Positions 22,774 to 29,416 of a DNA stretch of 32,220 nt are shown here, piece by piece. The DNA is from Actinomycetes bacterium (GTDB lineage: Bacteria; Actinomycetota; Actinomycetes; Propionibacteriales; Propionibacteriaceae), in contig JAEXCA010000204.1 of the NCBI GenBank assembly GCA_023393755.1, positions 1 through 32,220 on the forward strand, in the 5' to 3' direction. A program made the translations under genes and the position numbers. The notes under the pieces are model-generated. The model was not told the DNA's origin and ran no database searches. It saw only the letters and a list, made by a program, of their open reading frames with translations. Position 1 is the stretch's first letter; every line of letters starts with the position of its first letter.

Positions 22774-23544
22774 ATGCGGAACGTGGAACGCGCTGAGCAG
22801 ATCCTTCGCCACCTGGAGACTCACGAACGCGCCACCGTCGCAGAGCTGAGCGAGCGCTACCGCGTCTCGGAGATGACCATCCGGCGCGATCTGGACGCGC
22901 TACGGGCGCAGGGCCGGGTGCAACGCAGCCATGGCGCGGCGACCCTCGCCCCCACCCCGGTCGCCGAGCCCCGGTACGCCGCCAAACAGAAGGTCAATGC
23001 CGCTTTGAAGGCGCGGATTGCGCGCTATGCCGCCGAACACCTGGTCGACGACGGCGACATCCTGATGCTCGAGGGTGGGACGACGGTCAGCGCGATGGTC
23101 AGGCACCTGCGTGGGCGGCGAGACCTGACCGTGGTGACCAATGGCCTGCACACCGCCAACGAGCTCAGCTTCCTGCTGCCCGAGGTGAACGTGCTGAGCA
23201 GCGGCGGGTTGCTTCGCGACGTGTCGTTCACCTACGTGGGACCGCAGGCGGAGAGCTTCTTCGAGGCCTTTCACGGCGACAAGCTGTTCGTCTCGGCCAC
23301 TGGCTTCACCCTCGAGCGCGGGTTCACCGACCCCAATCCGCTGGAGGCCGCCGTCCGCCGCAGGATGGTGGCCGCCGCCGGTCAGGTGATCGCCCTGCTC
23401 GACTCCAGCAAGTTCGGCGAGGTGTCGCTGGTGTCGGTCGCCGCCGCGGACGAGGTGGACATCCTGGTCACCGACAGCGGAGCGCCCAGCGCCGACGTCC
23501 GCGCACTGCGCCGGCTCGGGGTGGACGTCCGACTGGTCGGCTGA
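22774..23544 (+). CDS. DeoR-family sugar-sensing transcriptional regulator
   Basis: A 256-residue DeoR/GlpR-type protein. The N-terminal HTH reads RATVAELSERYRVSEMTIRRDLDALRAQGRVQRSHGAA (the DeoR signature, residues ~18-55). The C-terminal DeoRC sensor has LEGGTTVSAMVRHL, LTVVTNGLHTANEL, FVSATGFTLERGFTDPNPLEAAV and VIALLDSSKFG. Such sensors bind phosphorylated sugars and release DNA. GGAGG six bases before the ATG supports the start. Being divergent from the isomerase/kinase operon, it likely represses it in the absence of a sugar phosphate. Confidence 0.9.
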   Translation: MRNVERAEQILRHLETHERATVAELSERYRVSEMTIRRDLDALRAQGRVQRSHGAATLAPTPVAEPRYAAKQKVNAALKARIARYAAEHLVDDGDILMLEGGTTVSAMVRHLRGRRDLTVVTNGLHTANELSFLLPEVNVLSSGGLLRDVSFTYVGPQAESFFEAFHGDKLFVSATGFTLERGFTDPNPLEAAVRRRMVAAAGQVIALLDSSKFGEVSLVSVAAADEVDILVTDSGAPSADVRALRRLGVDVRLVG

Positions 23545-23550
23545 CCGGAC

Positions 23551-23573
23551 CCACCGGCGACGGTTCCTGGTGG
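23551..23573 (+). repeat. Isolated copy of the GACGGTTCCTGG palindromic repeat
   Basis: CCACCGG-CGACGGTT-CCTGGTGG is one unit of the dispersed palindrome that forms the array at 26739-27096 and recurs at 32194-32220. It starts six bases after the DeoR stop codon, at the convergent end with the SulP gene. Confidence 0.65.
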
Positions 23574-23808
23574 TTCCGCAGTCAACGGGGACGACTCTGG
23601 CTGGTGGCCGAGGGTGCAACGGCTCGTGGGCGGCCGCAAGCGGGTGGGCAGCAGCCTGGCCGACAAGCGGGTGATCGAGGCACTGCGAGCCGACGGCGGC
23701 TGGCACTGGTACGGGATCGGCCCGCAACTGCCCTTCGAGGACACTGCGCCCAGCCGGATCTTCCTCCCGGCTGATCCGGGAGCCCCGGCCGGCCGGACGT
23801 GCCGAGCG
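23574..23808. other. Noncoding gap with a coding-like remnant
   Basis: This 235-bp stretch between the 3' ends of the DeoR and SulP genes has no recognised gene. The forward frame from GTG 23614 to about 23790 has good high-GC codon use (VGGRKRVGSSLADKRVIEAL, then WHWYGIGPQLPFEDTAPSRI) but no ribosome site, no recognisable family and no stop until deep inside the antisense SulP gene. It may be a gene fragment or chance. Confidence 0.25.
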
Positions 23809-23816
23809 TCAGCCGG
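23767..23816 (-). terminator. Stem-loop at the SulP gene 3' end
   Basis: CCGGCTGA (23767-23774) pairs with TCAGCCGG (23809-23816); the right arm contains the SulP stop codon. The loop is GGCCGGCCGG-rich and may form a second stem. There is no T-run. It could end either of the two converging transcripts. Confidence 0.35.
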
Positions 23817-25872
23817 CGTCCGCGTGGGCGACGTACAGCCAGGCCCGGACGCCGGAGGCCAGGTGAACCCGGATCCGGGTGTAGTCGGCGGACTCGTAGC
23901 GGTCGGTCACGGCGAGTTCGGCCGGGGTGAGCGCGAACCGGGTGCCCGCGACCACGTCCGACGGCTCCCCGGTGTACCGCGCCACCGGGTGCTCGGCCGA
24001 GCCGGAGAGCGCCACTACCTCGGGGTTGGTGATCGGCAGGGTCTCCAGCCGGTAGCCGGGCAGCTCGTCCGGCTCGCCGGTGAGCAGGCGTCCGTAGCTG
24101 CCCTGCTGCACCTCGGGCTGGCGCAGGGTGCCGTAGGAGAAGACCCACTCGACCGAGTGGTCGTTCAGGGCGCTGTCGAGTGCCATCAGTGCCTCCGGTA
24201 GGGATTCGGCGTACTGGTCGGGAGTGAAGGCGCGCAGTGAGTAGGCGGTGCGCAGTTGGGCGTCGGTCATCCCCTGGACGACGACGGCGGTGCCCCGGGC
24301 GGTGAGCGTGCCGACCACCTGCTTGAGGGCCTCCGCGCCGGAGGCGTCCATCACCTGCAGCCGGTGGAATCGCAGCACGACGCCGCGGTGGCCGTCCTGC
24401 TCCAGCACCAGCTCGGTGAACCGGCGGGCGTTGCCGTAGAACAGGGCACCGTCCACCCGGAAGATGGCGAGCTGCGCGCGCAGTTCGTCCGACGAGACGT
24501 CGACCAGGCCCTCGGCGGTGTCGATCGGCAGCTGCTCCTGTCGCACCACCGAATAGGAGGCCATGTGCCGCAGGCTGTGGATCGCCGCCATCGCCACGCC
24601 GATCAGCACGGCCATCACCAGGTCGAGCGCGATGGTCGCCACCAGGGTGAGCAGGAAGGTGGTCCGGTCGGCCCGGGTGGTGAGCAGGATCCGCTTGCCG
24701 AGCGGGACGTTGACCATCCGGATCGCCGTCCACATCAGGACGCCCGCCAGTGCCGCCAGTGGCACCTGGGAGACCAGCGGTGCCAGCGTCCAGACGATGA
24801 TCGCCAGCACCACGCTGTGGAAGACGGCGGCGACCCGCGTCCGTCCACCGGAGCGGACGTTGACCGCTGTCCGGGCGATCGCGCCGGTGGCCGGCAGGCC
24901 GCCGAACAGCCCCGAGCCGAGGTTGGCGATGCCCTGGCCGAACAGCTCCCGGTCGGGGTTGGTGCGCGGCAGGCTGGGCACCATGCCGTCCGCCACCCGG
25001 GCCGAGAGCAGTGACTCCAGGGCGGCCAGGGCGGCGATCGCCAGCGCCGGGGCGGCCAGGGTGGTCAGCAGCCGGAAGTCGAAGCCGGGGACGCTCGGCA
25101 CCGGCAGCCCGGTCGGCAGCGCGCCGATCCGCTCGATGTCGAGGTCGAACCCCCAGGCCACTCCGGTGCCGACCACCACCGCGACCAGGGCGATCGGCAC
25201 GTTGCGCCGGATCGGGGTGAGGACGAGGTGGACGGCCAGCACCAGCGCCACCACCAGCAGCGGCAGCCAGGCCTTCGTCCAGTCGGTGGCCACCAGGGTC
25301 TCCCAGGCCGAGATCACCGTCGACTCGGACTCGCCCTTCGGGGTGCCCAGCGCCAGCGGGAACTGCTGCAGGAAGATGATGATCCCGATTCCCATGGTGA
25401 AGCCCTCGACCACCGGCCAGGGAATCAGATCCACCGCCCGGCCCAGCCCGGCGACCGCCAGCACCAGCAGGAGCACGCCGGCCATCAGGGCCAGCAGCGG
25501 GATCTTGTCGACCCCGTGCCGGGCGATCACCGGCAGCAGCACCACGGTCATCGCGCCGGTCGGGCCGCTCACCTGCAGGTGCGAGCCGCCGAACACCGCG
25601 GCCAGGATGCCGGCCACGATCGCGGTGACGATGCCCGCCGTGGCGCCGGCGCCGGAGGCGACCCCGAAGCCGAGGGCGAGCGGCAGGGCGACCACGCCCA
25701 CGGTGGCGCCGCTGAGCAGTTCGCTGCCCCATCGTTTGCTGAGGCCGGTGTAGTCGGCCCTGTGGGGGAGTAGTTGGGGCAGGCTTCGCAGGTGGTCGCC
25801 GAGGCTGTGGCCGGCCTCGAGCAGCGCTTCGGTCGGAGTACTGGTGGGTCGCTGGGTTCTGTGGTCGGTCAC
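23809..25872 (-). CDS. SulP anion transporter fused to STAS and gamma-glutamylcyclotransferase-like domains
   Basis: A 687-residue protein. Residues ~45-430 are a SulP transporter (GSELLSGATVGVVALPLALG, QVSGPTGAMTVVLLP, FTMGIGIIIFLQQFPLALG, ALESLLSARVADGM) with multiple membrane helices. Residues ~455-560 are a STAS domain (LAIFRVDGALFYGNARRFTE, VMDASGAEALKQVV). The C terminus (~572-687) adds a GGCT/AIG2-like cyclotransferase domain: VEWVFSYGTLRQPEVQ is the YGTL signature, and DRYESADYTRIRV carries the catalytic Glu. SulP-STAS is common for sulfate, bicarbonate or dicarboxylates; a GGCT tail is unusual as far as I know. The GTG start overlaps the stop of the glutamine amidotransferase gene (GTGA). 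Substrate not determined. Confidence 0.88.
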   Translation of the reverse strand: MTDHRTQRPTSTPTEALLEAGHSLGDHLRSLPQLLPHRADYTGLSKRWGSELLSGATVGVVALPLALGFGVASGAGATAGIVTAIVAGILAAVFGGSHLQVSGPTGAMTVVLLPVIARHGVDKIPLLALMAGVLLLVLAVAGLGRAVDLIPWPVVEGFTMGIGIIIFLQQFPLALGTPKGESESTVISAWETLVATDWTKAWLPLLVVALVLAVHLVLTPIRRNVPIALVAVVVGTGVAWGFDLDIERIGALPTGLPVPSVPGFDFRLLTTLAAPALAIAALAALESLLSARVADGMVPSLPRTNPDRELFGQGIANLGSGLFGGLPATGAIARTAVNVRSGGRTRVAAVFHSVVLAIIVWTLAPLVSQVPLAALAGVLMWTAIRMVNVPLGKRILLTTRADRTTFLLTLVATIALDLVMAVLIGVAMAAIHSLRHMASYSVVRQEQLPIDTAEGLVDVSSDELRAQLAIFRVDGALFYGNARRFTELVLEQDGHRGVVLRFHRLQVMDASGAEALKQVVGTLTARGTAVVVQGMTDAQLRTAYSLRAFTPDQYAESLPEALMALDSALNDHSVEWVFSYGTLRQPEVQQGSYGRLLTGEPDELPGYRLETLPITNPEVVALSGSAEHPVARYTGEPSDVVAGTRFALTPAELAVTDRYESADYTRIRVHLASGVRAWLYVAHADAG

Positions 25873-26597
25873 GAGCCGAAGCGGCGGACGAAGTTGCTGA
25901 GCACCAGGTGCTGCTCGCCGTTGACCGGTGAGGCCTGTGCCATCGCGATCAGGTCGTCCAGCTCGGAGGGTTTGAAGTAGCCGGCGTGCTGGTAGATCCG
26001 CATCCGGGCGGCCAGGTCGTCGGCGTCCAGTTCGGGGTGGAACTGGGTGACGTAGACATTCGACCCGACCCGGTACATCTGCACCGGGCAGGCCTCGCCG
26101 GTGGCCAGCAGTTCGACACCGGACGGGATGCTGCTGCAGGCCTCCTTGTGGCCGACGAAGGCGTGGAAGACCGGGCCGATGCCCTCCAGCAGCGGGTCCT
26201 CCCCTCCGGCCTCGGTGAGGGTGACCGGGATGGCGCCGACGATCTCGGAGTGGGTGGTGTCCACCGTCCCACCCAGGTGGGCGGTCACCGTCCCGATCCC
26301 GTAGCACATCCCGAGGAAGGGGAAGTCGGCGTCGACCACCCGGTCGAGCAGGGCGCTGAGTTCGGCCTCGACCCGGCGCTGGTTCTCGGTCTTGATCTCG
26401 TCGGAGATGTTGAACGAGCTGCCGCCCAGGAAGATGCCCGAGTAGGCGTCCAGGTCGATCGGGCCGAGCGGCTCGCTCTCCACCCGGTGATGCTCCAGTT
26501 GCTCGGGCTCCAGGCCGGCATGCCGCAGCACCGAGTGGTACTCGGCGGCCGCAGCCTCGTCGTGATCGCGGGTGGCCAGCAGCAGGAACGGTTTCAC
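25869..26597 (-). CDS. Class I glutamine amidotransferase-like protein
   Basis: A 242-residue class I GATase domain protein. The nucleophile Cys is in FLGMCYGIGTVTAHLGG and the His-Glu pair in VTQFHPELDADDL, completing the triad. The fold is like the GMP-synthase glutaminase or stand-alone amidotransferases such as gamma-glutamyl-amine hydrolases; no synthetase domain is attached. The GTG at 26597 has TACTCT six bases upstream and no ribosome site. A longer in-frame extension into the repeat array was rejected as noncoding. It is coupled by a four-base overlap to the SulP-STAS-GGCT gene, giving two glutamyl-chemistry proteins in one operon. Confidence 0.85.
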   Translation of the reverse strand: MKPFLLLATRDHDEAAAAEYHSVLRHAGLEPEQLEHHRVESEPLGPIDLDAYSGIFLGGSSFNISDEIKTENQRRVEAELSALLDRVVDADFPFLGMCYGIGTVTAHLGGTVDTTHSEIVGAIPVTLTEAGGEDPLLEGIGPVFHAFVGHKEACSSIPSGVELLATGEACPVQMYRVGSNVYVTQFHPELDADDLAARMRIYQHAGYFKPSELDDLIAMAQASPVNGEQHLVLSNFVRRFGS

Positions 26598-27264
26598 GCC
26601 GACAGAGTAGTGCTCCGGACGCCGTTCAGGGACGCCGTCCCGACGCACCCGACCGGCTGGGGATGGATCCCCGAGCGTTGTCGAAGGGCGGTCCCTGAGC
26701 TTGTCGAAGGTTCCGGGACTGTAGGCCACAGGGCCACCGGGGACGGTTCCTGGGGCCACCGTAGGCCACAGGGCCATCGGGGACGGTTCCTGGGCCATCG
26801 GGGACGGTTCCTGTTGGCCCCTCGGATGCGGCCAGGTTGCCCTCTCTTCACCCAACTGGTTCGGCGCGATGGCCGCTGGCCGTCTGAAGAGGCCCATCCA
26901 GGGACTGTAGGCCCACAGGGCCACCAGGGACGGTTCCTGGTGGCCCGGTTCCCCTCTCTTCGCCCAGCTGGTTCGCCACGATGACCACTGGCCATCCGGA
27001 GGGGCCACCAGGAACCGTCCCCGGTGGCCCAGCTGGTTCGCCGCGATGACTCGTTGGCCGTCTGGAGGGCCACACCAGGAACCGTCCCCGGTGGGCCGCC
27101 GGTTGTAACTGGGCTTTGACAAGCTGGGATGCGGATTCCTTCGACCAGCTCAGCGACCGTCGGCCCCCTTCCCACGGGCCGGAACCATCCTCGTCCCACG
27201 CGCTGGAGTCCGCCGCGTGGCGCGAGTGGCGGCGGCGGGCCGATCGGCGTAACGTAGCCCGGCT
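26598..27264. repeat. Palindromic repeat array between divergent genes
   Basis: A 667-bp noncoding stretch between two divergent genes. It holds six units of GGGGACGGTTCCTGG type: forward at 26739, 26779, 26800 and 26919, reversed at 27003 and 27068. The 26919-26945 copy is a perfect 10-bp-arm palindrome (GGCCACCAGG, CCTGGTGGCC). Two other families alternate with it: gtaggcc(c)acagggcca at about 26721, 26761 and 26907, and a ~45-base unit with ctggttcg at about 26850, 26962 and 27028. The array is flanked by inverted copies of the CCCTGAGCTTGTCGAAGG-type repeat (26690-26710 and 27138-27158). The first and last ~100 bases should contain the two genes' promoters. Confidence 0.8.
26604..26609 (-). 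promoter_or_regulatory. Candidate leaderless -10 element for the amidotransferase operon
   Basis: On the minus strand TACTCT is followed by six bases and the GTG start at 26597, with no ribosome binding site. This fits TANNNT-N6-start leaderless genes seen elsewhere in the window. Confidence 0.45.
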
Positions 27265-29115
27265 ATGCACGATTTCCCGCCCGCTGTCGACGCGTACACG
27301 CCGACCGCGACCTCCCGGCCCGACACTCGGACGCCCTCGGCGTTCCTGTGGTGGGTGCTGCGGCAGCAGCCGGACGTGGTCGCGGTGAACGCGCTGTTCG
27401 GGTTGGTGTGGATGCTGCCGGGGACGCTCAGCCCTTTTCTGCTGGGCAAGGTGATCGACACCGGCATCCTGCGGGGAGATCTGTACGCCACCCTCGGCTG
27501 GGCCGGGCTGCTCACCGTGGTGGTGCTGTTCGGTGCGGTCGGTGGGATCGTCCAGCACACCTTCGCGGTGCGGGGCTGGCTGATCGCGCTGTACGGCACC
27601 CAGAAGCTGGTGGTCCGCAAGGCGGGCCAGCTGGGTCATGTCCTTTCCCGACGGTTGCCGACCGGTGAGGTGATCAGCATCTCGTCCTCGGATTCCGACA
27701 CCTTCGGGGCGGTCTTCGAGGTGTTCAGCCGGGGCATCTCGGCGCTGTTCGCCTTCTTCCTGGTGTGCGGGCTGATGTTCACCACCTCACCCGAGCTCGG
27801 CTGGGTGGTGCTGATCGCGGCGCCGTTGCTGGTCGGCGCGACCTCGCCCGTACTGCGTCCGCTGAACGCCGCGCAGAGCGCCGAGCGGACCAGGAACGGC
27901 GAGCTGACCTCGATGGCCACCGACATCGTCTCCGGGCTGCGGATCCTGCGTGGGATCGGCGGCGAGGCCACCTTCGGCTCCAACTACAACCAGCAGTCGC
28001 AGCGGGTGCGTTGGCTGGGCGTGATCACCGGCACCTGGCAGGCGGTTGCCGAGACGTTGAGCGTGCTGCTCTCCGGGCTGCTGCTGGTCACCCTGGTGTG
28101 GCTGGGCTCGCACCAGATGATGGCCGGCGAGCTCACCGTCGGTCAGCTGATCTCATTCGTGGGCTACGCGGTGTTCATGGTCTGGCCGCTGCAGACCTTC
28201 TTCGAGTTCGCCCAGAAGTGGGTGCGCGGGCTGGTGTCGGCGCGCAAGACCATCGCCCTGCTCGACACCGACCTGCCGTTGGCCGAGGGGGACGCGGTGC
28301 TGTCGGCCACCCCGCGGCTGCACGACCTGGCGTCCGGTCTGGTGGTCGAACCCGGACGCTACCTGGCGGTGGTGAGCGCCGACCCGGAGGAGTCCGCCGC
28401 GCTGGCCGACCGACTCGGACGCTACCTCTCCGGTGCCGCCCCGGTGGTGGAACTGGACGAGGATCTGAAGGGACGGGCCGCCCGCCGCGCCCGCGCGGAA
28501 CGGGACGCCCAGCGTGCCGCCGCAGCTGCTGCGGACGCGGAGGCCGGCAAGTCGGTATGGGGTGTTGAGGCCGATGGTGTCGACTACTCGCGGTTGCCAC
28601 TGGCCGAACTGCGCCGCCGGATCGTGGTGTCCGACACCGGCAGCCAACTCTTCGCAGGCACGCTGCAGACCGTCATCGACCCGCACGGCAATCACAACCG
28701 TGAGCAGGCCGAGGCCGCGCTGCGCACCGCCGCCGCGGAGGACGTCTTCGCCGGGCTGCCCGGCGGGTGGCAGGGTCGGATCGACGAGTTGGGCCGTGGC
28801 CTCTCCGGCGGTCAGCGGCAACGAGTGGTGCTGGCCCGGGCGCTGCTGCTCAACCCCGAGGTGCTGGTGCTGGTCGAACCCACCTCGGCGGTGGACGCCC
28901 ACACCGAGGCCCGGATCGCCGAACGCCTGGCCGCCTACCGGCGCGGCCGGACCACCGTGGTGGTCACCGCTTCGCCGCTGATGCTGCACTACACCGACGA
29001 GGTCGCCCTGCTGCAGGACGGCAAGGTGGTCGCCCGAGGCACGCACTCCGACCTGTTGGCCACCGACCCGCGCTACCGCCAGATCGTGGCCCGAGGCATG
29101 GAGGAGGACGAGTGA
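27265..29115 (+). CDS. ABC exporter half-transporter with degenerate ATP site
   Basis: A 616-residue membrane-plus-ATPase protein: about six membrane helices (35-320), then a nucleotide-binding domain. The Walker A is gone (VVSADPEESAALADRL, about 368), the Walker B Asp is Val (VLVLVEPTSAVDAH, about 533), the Q-loop reads VSDTGSQLF and the switch His is replaced (VVTASPLML). The signature LSGGQRQR (about 512) is intact. It therefore contributes only a signature to the working site, as in heterodimeric exporters. An Ala/Arg-rich helical insert (~400-435) lies between Walker A and Q-loop. Its partner is the gene at 29417. TAACGT 9 bases before the ATG may be its -10. Substrate unknown; drug, lipid or siderophore export are all possible. 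Confidence 0.87.
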   Translation: MHDFPPAVDAYTPTATSRPDTRTPSAFLWWVLRQQPDVVAVNALFGLVWMLPGTLSPFLLGKVIDTGILRGDLYATLGWAGLLTVVVLFGAVGGIVQHTFAVRGWLIALYGTQKLVVRKAGQLGHVLSRRLPTGEVISISSSDSDTFGAVFEVFSRGISALFAFFLVCGLMFTTSPELGWVVLIAAPLLVGATSPVLRPLNAAQSAERTRNGELTSMATDIVSGLRILRGIGGEATFGSNYNQQSQRVRWLGVITGTWQAVAETLSVLLSGLLLVTLVWLGSHQMMAGELTVGQLISFVGYAVFMVWPLQTFFEFAQKWVRGLVSARKTIALLDTDLPLAEGDAVLSATPRLHDLASGLVVEPGRYLAVVSADPEESAALADRLGRYLSGAAPVVELDEDLKGRAARRARAERDAQRAAAAAADAEAGKSVWGVEADGVDYSRLPLAELRRRIVVSDTGSQLFAGTLQTVIDPHGNHNREQAEAALRTAAAEDVFAGLPGGWQGRIDELGRGLSGGQRQRVVLARALLLNPEVLVLVEPTSAVDAHTEARIAERLAAYRRGRTTVVVTASPLMLHYTDEVALLQDGKVVARGTHSDLLATDPRYRQIVARGMEEDE

Positions 29116-29147
29116 GCCTCCCGACTCCGGCGGCGCCCCCTACTTTG

Positions 29148-29301
29148 TGCCAGATAACCGCTGGCCGCGACATATCCGTCGCGCAACTCGAGTATTTGGC
29201 AGATAGTGGGGAGACTGTCGGCCCGCCCAGCACTGCCCGCAGACTTCTGCCGCCTGCTCGTGCTGGCCGACAGATATGTCGTCCAGGTGCGCTATCTGGC
29301 A
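29148..29301. repeat. Inverted-repeat element between the two ABC genes
   Basis: The 34-base segments 29148-29181 and 29268-29301 are imperfect inverted repeats: the outer nine (TGCCAGATA...TATCTGGCA) match exactly and the inner 14 (CGACATATCCGTCG) with one mismatch. The ~86 bases inside have a further GGCAGA...TCTGCC pairing. It begins 33 bases after the stop of the first ABC gene and reads as an inserted hairpin element or a structured intercistronic RNA. No protein gene is seen. Confidence 0.55.
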
Positions 29302-29356
29302 GAAGTTCGTGTGGCCACCGGGCGGACCAGTCCATTTGCAGTCATGTAGCCGCTCT

Positions 29357-29376
29357 GGCTGCCATATCTGGCAGCC
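29357..29376 (+). repeat. Tight hairpin just upstream of the second ABC gene
   Basis: GGCTGCCA-TATC-TGGCAGCC is a perfect 8-bp stem with a four-base loop, carrying the same ATATCTGGCA core as the neighbouring inverted repeat. It ends 40 bases before the ATG at 29417 and could be an attenuator, RNA-processing site or part of the inserted element. Confidence 0.5.
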
Positions 29377-29416
29377 AAGGCCGCCAGGTGACCGAAAGTG
29401 GATCGGAGGTGCATCC

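Noticed and set aside
26739..27096. CRISPR array
   Set aside because: Units are palindromic, occur in both orientations, have irregular spacing and the 'spacers' are themselves repeated; no cas genes nearby.
26598..27122. N-terminal extension of the amidotransferase gene into the repeat array
   Set aside because: It would encode repeated peptide units made by the DNA palindromes; the start at 26597 has a promoter-like box and the domain begins there.
29140..29376. A small protein gene in the ABC intergenic gap
   Set aside because: Reading frames there are Cys/Trp/Arg-rich with no ribosome site, and the sequence is explained by inverted repeats.
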